NCBI GenBank assembly: GCA_947453965.1
Contig: CANGIQ010000002.1
Span: forward strand, 186,001-250,000
Reading direction: 5' to 3'
DNA length: 64,000 nt
Source: Comamonadaceae bacterium
GTDB taxonomy: Bacteria; Pseudomonadota; Gammaproteobacteria; Burkholderiales; Burkholderiaceae_C
Shown here: in pieces, positions 27,227 through 34,343 of the stretch
Position numbering within the stretch: position 1 is the first letter of the stretch
How the letters are laid out: each line of letters begins with the position of its first letter
Made by a program: the position numbers and the translations under genes
The notes under the pieces: generated by a model
What the model saw: the letters and a program-made list of their open reading frames with translations, nothing else
Told to the model about the DNA's origin: nothing
The model's database searches: none

Positions 27227-27819
27227 TGGTCTGTGTCTAAATCGGCCAGTTTGGCGCGGATGTTTTCAAGTTCACGTTGGTAGCCTTGGGCATCCCCATA
27301 GTCTAAAAACCCCATGTAATGGGGGTGCGCTTGCATGACTTTGCGGGCGTGTTTGATGGGGCACCAATATTGTTCGGTTCGCCCCACCACCTCACGGGCG
27401 TAGGACATCAGCCCATTGCCATAAGAGCAATAGGCGCAGTTGATTTTCTCCAGCACGTTCAGGTAAGCGAGGTGGGTGCGGTCATAGACGAAATGCGATT
27501 TTCGTTTCACGCGAGGAATGCCGTACACCGGAAAACACACCCACTGGTAGACAGTGACAAACAGATCAAAGATCACCATGGGAAAAAAAACGGAATAAAT
27601 GACCGGTGCCGTCAACGCCACCAACCAATTGGCCGTGAGCACATATTTAAGCAAGCCAGTTTTGAAGCGACGCTGCTGGGCCAGCACCTCTTCTTCGAAG
27701 CGCACCCGTTTTTCTTCAAAGTCCGCTTGCAGCTCAGCCCGTCGTTTTTTGACCTCTTGCTCTATTTCAGACTCAATTTTTTGGATGCGATCGAGCAGTT
27801 CATTGATTTTGGGATTCAT
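27223..27819 (-). CDS. Conserved hypothetical protein with coiled coil, membrane segment and Cys pair
   Basis: A 198-residue protein I cannot assign. Residues 1-50 are a highly charged coiled coil (KINELLDRIQKIESEIEQEV then KKRRAEL). Residues 60-100 hold two hydrophobic stretches (YVLTANWLVALTAPVIYSVF; VIFDLFVTVYQWVCFPVYGI). The second half has INCAYCSYGNGLMSYAREVV and EQYWCPIKHARK, a CxxC plus a distant Cys/His that could bind metal, then a short C-terminal coil. It overlaps slyX by four bases, so the two are cotranslated. Confidence 0.72.
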   Translation of the reverse strand: MNPKINELLDRIQKIESEIEQEVKKRRAELQADFEEKRVRFEEEVLAQQRRFKTGLLKYVLTANWLVALTAPVIYSVFFPMVIFDLFVTVYQWVCFPVYGIPRVKRKSHFVYDRTHLAYLNVLEKINCAYCSYGNGLMSYAREVVGRTEQYWCPIKHARKVMQAHPHYMGFLDYGDAQGYQRELENIRAKLADLDTDQ

Positions 27820-27917
27820 AAACGCCTTTGTTTCGACAGATTATGCGGGGGGAGGGGGTGAAACTGGGGTCAACCTGTGGCCTAATTAGGGTTTTAACTC
27901 TTTGTCTGGAAAATTAA

Positions 27918-28088
27918 ATGGGCAACAAAATCGTCACCGAAGCCGACCGCAAACGCACTCCCGCACCTACCCCACTGCCTGGCACTGTGCTGCGCACAGG
28001 TGGCCGTGGACAACGCGTCAGTCTTGAGCGCGGTGTCGCCACTCGCAGCAAAAAGAATCCGGGCAAACGCTCGAACAAAGGCGGCTAA
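27918..28088 (+). CDS. Small basic protein (56 residues), function unknown
   Basis: The frame ATG at 27918 to TAA at 28086 encodes 56 residues beginning MGNKIVTEADRKRTPAPTPL, continuing with LRTGGRGQRVSLERG and ending SKKNPGKRSNKGG. It is rich in Lys, Arg, Gly and Pro, has no hydrophobic segment and uses codons like its neighbours. An intrinsic terminator starts 22 bases after the stop, supporting a real transcript. The upstream 70 bases are AT-rich with GGAAAA before the ATG. A nucleic-acid-binding role is a guess from composition only. Confidence 0.65.
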   Translation: MGNKIVTEADRKRTPAPTPLPGTVLRTGGRGQRVSLERGVATRSKKNPGKRSNKGG

Positions 28089-28110
28089 TTCGCTGCAGTC
28101 TGCGAAGACA

Positions 28111-28144
28111 AAAAATAAAGCGTCCCGAGGGACGCTTTATTTTT
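28111..28144. terminator. Bidirectional terminator between small basic protein gene and minE
   Basis: AAAGCGTCC (28117-28125) pairs with GGACGCTTT (28130-28138) around CGAG, with an A-rich left flank and a T-rich right flank. Confidence 0.85.
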
Positions 28145-28160
28145 GGCTGATGCGATTTGC

Positions 28161-28418
28161 TCAGGCCGCGTCTGGCAGCTCAATCTTGACTTCCAAGACT
28201 TCAAGATTGTCGTGACGCTCCAAGTTGACCTTGATGTCCTCTGGATTGATGTTCACGTATTTGGACAACACGGCCACCAAATCACGCTGCAACGCAGGCA
28301 AGTAGTCGGGTTGTGCGTTGCGACCTGTGCGTTCATGCGTCAGGATGAACTGCAAACGCTCTTTCGCCACGTTGGCAGTTTTCTTTTTCTCGCCGAGTAA
28401 AAAAGACAGCAATGACAT
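28161..28418 (-). CDS. minE: Cell division topological specificity factor MinE
   Basis: 85 residues. The N-terminal membrane-targeting stretch [20 protein letters not shown] precedes the contact helix [11 protein letters not shown] that displaces MinC and stimulates MinD, and the C-terminal dimer domain follows. It makes the Min oscillation that places the division ring mid-cell. Last gene of minC-minD-minE, three bases after minD. Confidence 0.97.
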   Translation of the reverse strand: MSLLSFLLGEKKKTANVAKERLQFILTHERTGRNAQPDYLPALQRDLVAVLSKYVNINPEDIKVNLERHDNLEVLEVKIELPDAA

Positions 28419-28421
28419 GAT

Positions 28422-29237
28422 TTATTTCCCGCCAAAAATGCGCTTGAGCAAGCTTGGCTTGACGTGTTCGGTGAACCGCATGGGCACGTCTTCGCCCAAG
28501 AAGCGGCTGATCACGTCTTTGTAGGCTTCGGACACATCGGTGTTGTCCAGATGCACGGCTGGCAAACCTTGGTTCGAGGCGGTCAGCACCGTTTCTGATT
28601 CAGGAATCACACCGATCAAGGGAATGCGCAAGATGTCTTGGATGTCTTCCAACGACAGCATGTGGCCTTCTTCCACGCGGCTGGGGTTGTAGCGCGTGAT
28701 GAGCAGGTGTTCTTTGATGGGGGTGTCGCCGTCGATGGCACGTTGCGTTTTGCTGCTGAGCATGCCCAAGATACGGTCTGAGTCGCGCACCGAAGACACT
28801 TCAGGGTTCGTGACCACCAAGGCTTCGTCGGCGAAGTGCATGGCCATCATGGCGCCAATTTCAATGCCGGCTGGGGAGTCGCAGACGATGTAGTCGAACT
28901 TCATCTCTTTGAGTTCGTTCAACACACGCTCCACGCCTTCTTTGGTCAGTGCATCTTTGTCACGCGTTTGGGATGCGGCCAACACGAACAAGTTGTCGCA
29001 TTGCTTGTCTTTGATCAAGGCTTGGTTAAGGGTGGCTTCGCCGTTAATGACGTTGATGAAGTCATACACCACGCGACGCTCGCAACCCATGATCAGGTCC
29101 AAGTTACGCAAACCAACGTCAAAGTCGATCACAACAGTTTTGAAGCCACGCAGTGCCAAGCCTGAGGAAAAACTGGCGCTGGTGGTGGTCTTGCCCACGC
29201 CGCCTTTGCCAGAAGTCACCACAACGATTTTTGTCAT
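28422..29237 (-). CDS. minD: Septum-site-determining ATPase MinD
   Basis: A 271-residue ParA/MinD ATPase with the deviant Walker A VTSGKGGVGKTTTSASF, followed by VVIDFDVGLRNLDLIMGCER and YIVCDSPAGIE. The C-terminal amphipathic helix VKPSLLKRIFGGK provides ATP-dependent membrane binding. It recruits MinC to block polar FtsZ rings. Between minC and minE. Confidence 0.98.
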   Translation of the reverse strand: MTKIVVVTSGKGGVGKTTTSASFSSGLALRGFKTVVIDFDVGLRNLDLIMGCERRVVYDFINVINGEATLNQALIKDKQCDNLFVLAASQTRDKDALTKEGVERVLNELKEMKFDYIVCDSPAGIEIGAMMAMHFADEALVVTNPEVSSVRDSDRILGMLSSKTQRAIDGDTPIKEHLLITRYNPSRVEEGHMLSLEDIQDILRIPLIGVIPESETVLTASNQGLPAVHLDNTDVSEAYKDVISRFLGEDVPMRFTEHVKPSLLKRIFGGK

Positions 29238-29279
29238 GAAAAAAGCCCTAAGTTTTGTACTAAAAATTAACCGCCAAGT

Positions 29280-29993
29280 TTACAGCCGTTGCATCACCAA
29301 CTTATCACCCAGCAAAGAGATCTGTGCGGCTTTGCCGGCCACATCTGTCGGTAGCGGGGTGTCGCTGGTGCGGTAGGTACCGGCAATCGCCACCAGTTCG
29401 GCTTCTAGGCAAGAGGTGAAGATGCGCGCTTCTTCGTTGCCTCGCGCGCCTGCAATCGCTTTGCCACGCAGTGGCGCGTACACATGGATGTGGCCGTCGG
29501 CCATGATCTCGGCGCCTGGGTTGACCATGGCCAGCACAATCAAATCGCGCCCTTTGGCATACACGTGCTGGCCCGAGCGCAGCGGCTTGTCAATCACCAG
29601 CGCCGATTCGCCAGGGCTTGGGACTTCTCGCACCACCGTCTCTACACGCGGCGCGGCAGGGGTTTGCACGTTCACATCGCGGGCTTCAAACAGGCCCGCC
29701 TTCTTGGCATTAAGTAATTGGTGTTCATTGGCGCCGCGCACTGCCACAGGCACCATGCGGTGTGTGCGCAGCAACAAGCAAACTGAAGGCAGGTCGAGCA
29801 GTTGGTCCGGGTCCTCCAGGGCACTTAAATCGATCACCACGGGGTCGTTGTCAAAGAAGTCAGGGGTAGGGCCCAGGCGACGGCTTAAGTCGGCCTGCAA
29901 GGCGGATGAGTCCGGGTTTTTGAGCAAAAAAGCAACCAAAGGCAGCGAGGCGCTCTTGATTTCATAGGCATGTGGCGCGGCAGCGTGGCTCAT
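29280..29993 (-). CDS. minC: Septum-site-determining protein MinC
   Basis: A 237-residue FtsZ inhibitor. The N-terminal FtsZ-binding domain begins EIKSASLPLVAFLLKNPDSS, a proline-rich linker lies near residues 105-130, and the C-terminal beta-helix contains KPLRSGQHVYAKGRDLIVLA and VNPGAEIMADGHIHVYAPLR with GKAIAGARGNEEARIF, diagnostic for MinC. First gene of the minCDE unit, divergent from the TonB receptor. Confidence 0.96.
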   Translation of the reverse strand: MSHAAAPHAYEIKSASLPLVAFLLKNPDSSALQADLSRRLGPTPDFFDNDPVVIDLSALEDPDQLLDLPSVCLLLRTHRMVPVAVRGANEHQLLNAKKAGLFEARDVNVQTPAAPRVETVVREVPSPGESALVIDKPLRSGQHVYAKGRDLIVLAMVNPGAEIMADGHIHVYAPLRGKAIAGARGNEEARIFTSCLEAELVAIAGTYRTSDTPLPTDVAGKAAQISLLGDKLVMQRL

Positions 29994-30064
29994 GGGACGT
30001 GACTGAAAAATAAAACCCGAACTTTACACGGCAAGGGCTTTCATCCCCCGGTAAACTTTTTACG

Positions 30065-32215
30065 ATGAATTCTTCACACTTTGCGCGCCCCGTGTGCGCT
30101 GTTCTGTCTTTGCTGTGCGCCATGGACGCTGCATGGTCACAACAAGCGCCAACTGCGGACATGGGTCGGATCGAAATCACCAGTGGGCGTGACAACGACA
30201 CCCAACAACGACGTGAATCCACCGCCAGCAAAATCGTCATTGGCCGTGAGGAAATTGAACGCCAAGGCGATTCCACGGTAGGTGAAATTCTCAAGCGCAT
30301 GCCAGGCATCACCATGGACGGTGTCCCAGGTCGAGGTGGCAGCGTTCGCATGCGTGGACTGAGCCAGGGCTACACCCAGATCTTGTTAGACGGCCAACGC
30401 GTGCCGCCTGGCTTTTCGATCGAGTCGATCACACCTGAAATGGTTGAGCGCATTGAAATTTATCGCGCTCCCACCGCAGAAACTGGGGCACAGGCGATTG
30501 CCGGCACCATCAACATCATCACGCGCGAGGGGCGACGCGGCATGCCTTCTGAGCTGAAGGCTGGCTCGTCATGGCAGGGCGGTTATGCCTCGCCCAATGC
30601 GTCTTTGGTTCAGTACCACGACGCAGAAAACTGGAGTGCCAACTACACCCTGTCGGTGAACCGTTATGCCGCCCCCAATCACAGCGACACACAGATCACC
30701 AACACCACCAATGCCCTGGATCGTCATCGCGTGAGCGACAGCCATTACGACCGCGAAGGTGTCAACGCCACCGCACGCTTGCAATTCAAAGGTGATCCGG
30801 GCGAGAGCCTGACCTTGATGCCCTTTGTGGCTTACTCGCAGGGTCGTACACCGGGCCTGACTTTGCTGGACCAGAGCCTGGGCGGCGCACCACGCACCTT
30901 TGAGAGCGCCAACACGCTCACCAACAACCATTTTGCAGTGGCCCGCTTGAATGGCCAGTGGCGGCGCAAGCTCTCAGCCGACAGCAACATGGAGTGGAAG
31001 TTCAACCTCGGGGGCTGGAACAGCAACACCGACTTCAACCAAACCCCCATCACAACGCCTGGTGTGTTGCAAGCCATCACAGAAAACACACAAACCCAGG
31101 ACCGTTCCGCCACGGCCAGTGGCAAATACACCAACGTCATGGGGGGCGGTCATCAATGGGTCAGTGGCGGCGAAGTAGAGACCGTGCGTCGTACCCAATT
31201 GGCAACGGCCAGCTATGCGTTTGGCAGCGGCAGTGCCGATTTGCAAGCCAGTGCTCTGCGCTATGCCATCTACTCACAAGATGAATGGCAGCTCACGCCC
31301 CACTGGGCCACGCATGTGGGGGCACGCTACGAAGCGCTCACCACCGAAGGTACCACCACCACGGGTGATGTGAGCAACCGCAACAGTGTGTTCACACCGC
31401 TGCTGCATGCCATGTGGCGCCCCGATCCTGACAGCCGCGACCAGGTCCGCATGAGCCTGACGCGAAGCTTCAAGACCCCCGGCATGGCGACTTTGCTGGC
31501 GCGGCGTGCCTACACACGCGATAGCAACAGCGCGACCAACCCCGACACCTCGGGCAACCCCAACCTGCAACCTGAGATCGCGACTGGCTTGGATGTGGGT
31601 GTGGAGCGTTACTTGCCACAAGGCGGTGTGCTCAGTGCCAATGTCTTCCATCGTCGCGTGCAAAACCTGATTCGCAGTGTGGTGGTCCAAGAAAGCGGTG
31701 GCTTGCATCGCTGGGTGTCGACGCCGCAAAACATCAGCGAAGCTGTCACCGATGGCCTGGAATTAGAAGCCAAATTCCGTCTTGACCAATGGATCATCGA
31801 TGCCCCTGCGGTGGATGTGCGCAACAACCTGAGCTTTTTTCGCTCACGCGTGCTCAGTGTCATGGGACCGGACAACCGCCTGGACCAGCAGCCCAGCATG
31901 ACGGCCAACTTGGGCGCGGATTACCGCTTGCGTAGCATGCCGCTCACGGTGGGTGGTAACCTGAACTACAACCCGGGTTACACCACGCGCAGCAGCGATG
32001 TGCAGTGGCTCACGGTGTCGCAAAAACGGGTGATGGATGTGTATGGTCTGTGGCGTGTGGACAGCAGCACCTCTTGGCGCTTGACCTTGAGCAATCTCGA
32101 TCCGCGTTACTACAACACCGGCAGTCTTTACAGCAGTCCCAGCGTGGTGGAAAACAGCCAGACCCAAAACCGCAGCTGGACCAGTGTGCAAATTCGTTTG
32201 GAGAAAAAGTTATGA
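30065..32215 (+). CDS. TonB-dependent outer-membrane receptor
   Basis: A 716-residue protein with a signal peptide ending near AAWSQ. The plug domain carries STVGEILKRMPGITMDGVPG, SVRMRGLSQGYTQILLDGQR and IERIEIYRAPTAETGAQAIAG-like segments, followed by a beta-barrel with a terminal aromatic strand ending RLEKKL. The TonB box is not clear. It belongs to the FepA/CirA-like siderophore and cobalamin group; the ligand is unknown. The ATGA overlap with the hydrolase gene suggests coupled production. GTAAACTTTTTAC lies just before the start, giving a -10-like TAAACT seven bases from the ATG and an inverted repeat. Confidence 0.92.
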   Translation: MNSSHFARPVCAVLSLLCAMDAAWSQQAPTADMGRIEITSGRDNDTQQRRESTASKIVIGREEIERQGDSTVGEILKRMPGITMDGVPGRGGSVRMRGLSQGYTQILLDGQRVPPGFSIESITPEMVERIEIYRAPTAETGAQAIAGTINIITREGRRGMPSELKAGSSWQGGYASPNASLVQYHDAENWSANYTLSVNRYAAPNHSDTQITNTTNALDRHRVSDSHYDREGVNATARLQFKGDPGESLTLMPFVAYSQGRTPGLTLLDQSLGGAPRTFESANTLTNNHFAVARLNGQWRRKLSADSNMEWKFNLGGWNSNTDFNQTPITTPGVLQAITENTQTQDRSATASGKYTNVMGGGHQWVSGGEVETVRRTQLATASYAFGSGSADLQASALRYAIYSQDEWQLTPHWATHVGARYEALTTEGTTTTGDVSNRNSVFTPLLHAMWRPDPDSRDQVRMSLTRSFKTPGMATLLARRAYTRDSNSATNPDTSGNPNLQPEIATGLDVGVERYLPQGGVLSANVFHRRVQNLIRSVVVQESGGLHRWVSTPQNISEAVTDGLELEAKFRLDQWIIDAPAVDVRNNLSFFRSRVLSVMGPDNRLDQQPSMTANLGADYRLRSMPLTVGGNLNYNPGYTTRSSDVQWLTVSQKRVMDVYGLWRVDSSTSWRLTLSNLDPRYYNTGSLYSSPSVVENSQTQNRSWTSVQIRLEKKL

Positions 32216-33090
32216 CCCATCCCTTGAGCGTTCCTCAACAAGACGGTGCGTGGTTTGACCGCATGTACAACAACCGCGCCTTGGTGCCTGAGTTTGCCGA
32301 CCATTTTGCGCACTGGTGCGATGCTTCGGCGCAAGCGCGTGCCAGCCATCGTAATTTTCAGGATGTGGCGTATGGCCGTGGTCCAAATGAGTCCTTGGAT
32401 ATTTTTCCCAGTGCCACCTCAGCGCCCAAAGCGGGTGCACCGGTGCTGGTGTTCATCCACGGTGGCTATTGGCGTTCGTTGGATAAGTCGGAGCATTCGT
32501 TTGTGGCGCCTGCGTTCACAGCCGAAGGCGCCTGCGTGGTGGTGCCCAACTATGCCTTGTGCCCGGCCGTGACGGTGTCTGACATCAGCTTGCAAATGGT
32601 CAAGGCTGTGGCTTGGGTGTACCGCAACATCCACCGCTTTGGTGGCGACCCTAGTCGCATCAGCGTGCTGGGCCACTCGGCAGGCGGGCATCTGGCCACG
32701 ATGATGATGGCCTGCGACTGGCACGCTTACGGCAAAGACTTGCCCCAAGATTTGGGCAAACGCTTCATGTCGGTGTCTGGCTTGTACGAGCTCGAGTCGG
32801 TGCGCGCCACCCCGTTCTTGACCGACAGTCTGCGTCTGACCGAAGACGTGGCGGTGCGCAACAGCCCCGCGTGGATGCCCGCACCTGGGCAGGGCACGCT
32901 CTATACCGTGGCGGGCGCGTTAGAGAGCCCCGAGTTTGTACGCCACAACCAACTGATGCAACTGGCATGGGGCAAAAAGCGCGTGCCGGTGGCTGAAATC
33001 CAGCCCGGACTGCAGCACTTCAGCATCGTCGAAGCCCTGGCCACACCAGGCCATCGCGTGCACCAGTTGGCCTGTGAGTTGATTCGTTAA
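32212..33090 (+). CDS. Alpha/beta hydrolase (arylformamidase/esterase-like)
   Basis: A 292-residue enzyme from the ATG at 32212, which overlaps the receptor stop by four bases. It has the oxyanion motif VLVFIHGGYWRSLDKSEHSF, a nucleophile elbow GHSAGG in SVLGHSAGGHLATMMM and a C-terminal histidine in PGLQHFSIVEALA. HGGYW is typical of kynurenine formamidase-like and HSL-type hydrolases. No signal peptide is seen, so it is likely cytosolic. Coupling with a TonB receptor suggests it may act on the imported ligand; that is an inference. Confidence 0.87.
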   Translation: MTHPLSVPQQDGAWFDRMYNNRALVPEFADHFAHWCDASAQARASHRNFQDVAYGRGPNESLDIFPSATSAPKAGAPVLVFIHGGYWRSLDKSEHSFVAPAFTAEGACVVVPNYALCPAVTVSDISLQMVKAVAWVYRNIHRFGGDPSRISVLGHSAGGHLATMMMACDWHAYGKDLPQDLGKRFMSVSGLYELESVRATPFLTDSLRLTEDVAVRNSPAWMPAPGQGTLYTVAGALESPEFVRHNQLMQLAWGKKRVPVAEIQPGLQHFSIVEALATPGHRVHQLACELIR

Positions 33091-33095
33091 CTGCA

Positions 33096-33161
33096 AGGCC
33101 TGAGGTTTTTCAGGCCTCAAAAAAACAGCCTGTGGCGCATCAAGCGCACAGGCTGTTTTGT
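33096..33161. terminator. Tandem hairpins between the hydrolase gene and guaC
   Basis: The first hairpin pairs AGGCCTG (33096-33102) with CAGGCCT (33111-33117). The second pairs AACAGCCTGTG (33124-33134) with CACAGGCTGTT (33147-33157), with an A-run before and a T-run after, so it can terminate both convergent genes. Confidence 0.85.
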
Positions 33162-33177
33162 TGACGCCTACCGAGGT

Positions 33178-34155
33178 TTACATCAACAGATGTTCACCCG
33201 CGTTGTCGCCGCCCAAAATGACGTAGTTCACCTTGCGCACATCCATCAGCTTGGTGCCCCCGGCATAGCTGATCGAGCTTTGCACGTCTTGCTCCATCTC
33301 GATCAAGGTGTTGGCCAGCTTGCCCTTGATGGGTTCCAAAATGCGTTTGCCTTCCACGTGCTTGTACTCGCCCTTGTTGAAGTCAGACGCCGAGCCGTAG
33401 TATTCCTTGAACATCTCGCCATCGACTTCGACCGTCTTGCCGGGCGACTCTTCGTGGCCGGCAAACAACGAACCAATCATCACCATGCTGGCGCCAAAGC
33501 GAACGCTCTTGGCGATGTCGCCATGGCTGCGGATGCCACCGTCGGCAATGATGGGCTTGGTGGCCACGCGAGCGCACCACTTGAGGGCTGACAACTGCCA
33601 GCCGCCGGTGCCAAAACCGGTTTTGAGTTTGGTGATGCACACCTTGCCGGGGCCCACGCCCACTTTGGTCGCATCAGCACCCCAGTTTTCCAGGTCGATC
33701 ACCGCTTCGGGCGTAGCCACGTTGCCAGCGATCACGAAGCTCTTGGGCAACTTGGCCTTGATGTAGCCAATCATGTCGCGCACGCTGTCGGCGTGTCCAT
33801 GGGCGATGTCGATGGTGATGTATTCAGGGGTCAAACCAGCCGCTGCGAGCGTGTCCACGGTTTCGCGGTCTGGCGCTTTGACGCCCAAGGAGATCGAGGC
33901 GTACACGCCCTTGGCGTGCATGTCTTTGACGAATTGAACATTGTCCAAATCGAAACGGTGCATCACGTAGAAGTAGTTGTTTTGCGCCATCCACAGGCAG
34001 ATGTTTTCATCCACCACGGTTTTCATGTTGGCAGGCACAACAGGCAAGCGAAACTTGCGGCCACCGAGTTCAACACCTGCATCGCATTCAGAGCGGCTTT
34101 CCACACGGCACTTGCGTGGCAGCAACAAGATGTTGTCGTAATCAAAAATTTCCAT
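33178..34155 (-). CDS. guaC: GMP reductase (GuaC, short type)
   Basis: A 325-residue TIM-barrel enzyme that deaminates GMP to IMP using NADPH. The catalytic cysteine lies near residue 173 in [60 protein letters not shown] and [14 protein letters not shown] are typical, and no CBS domains are present, which separates it from IMP dehydrogenase. Length and motifs fit the shorter type known from Firmicutes rather than the 347-residue E. coli form. GGAG lies upstream of the start. The leader contains a terminator-like hairpin, so expression may be attenuated. Confidence 0.93.
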   Translation of the reverse strand: MEIFDYDNILLLPRKCRVESRSECDAGVELGGRKFRLPVVPANMKTVVDENICLWMAQNNYFYVMHRFDLDNVQFVKDMHAKGVYASISLGVKAPDRETVDTLAAAGLTPEYITIDIAHGHADSVRDMIGYIKAKLPKSFVIAGNVATPEAVIDLENWGADATKVGVGPGKVCITKLKTGFGTGGWQLSALKWCARVATKPIIADGGIRSHGDIAKSVRFGASMVMIGSLFAGHEESPGKTVEVDGEMFKEYYGSASDFNKGEYKHVEGKRILEPIKGKLANTLIEMEQDVQSSISYAGGTKLMDVRKVNYVILGGDNAGEHLLM

Positions 34156-34232
34156 TTCCCAAGCTCCAGAAAATAACGTTCGAAGATTGAGCGCTTGGCT
34201 TGGCCGGTTTTTTCAGGTGCAAATGGCAGGCA

Positions 34233-34266
34233 TAAAAAAACCGAGCGCAAGAATCTTGGGCCCGGT
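34233..34266 (-). terminator. Terminator-like hairpin in the guaC leader
   Basis: On the minus strand ACCGGGC (34266-34260) pairs with GCTCGGT (34246-34240) and CAAGA with TCTTG around the centre, followed directly by seven Ts (34240-34234). No gene on this strand lies upstream, so it sits inside or at the start of the guaC leader. The U-run and 3' arm can alternatively pair with AAAAAACCG and AGCGC further downstream (minus-strand copies of 34205-34213 and 34191-34195). Confidence 0.6.
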
Positions 34267-34271
34267 GGCTG

Positions 34272-34293
34272 ATTCTAACAGCTTGTATACAGT
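34272..34293 (-). promoter_or_regulatory. guaC promoter region with TGTATACA palindrome
   Basis: TAGAAT (34277-34272) is a likely -10 on the minus strand. TTGTATACAG (34283-34292, + strand) just upstream contains the perfect palindrome TGTATACA, resembling GntR-type operators. The -35 is not clear. Confidence 0.4.
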
Positions 34294-34343
34294 TCGCACG
34301 AAAAGCGCTCGTTTGGGCTGCCAGCTAAACCTAAAATCTACGC

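Noticed and set aside
32005-32211. Upstream extension of the alpha/beta hydrolase frame
   Set aside because: It lies wholly inside the TonB receptor gene in another phase; the ATG at 32212 gives the family-typical length and a four-base overlap.
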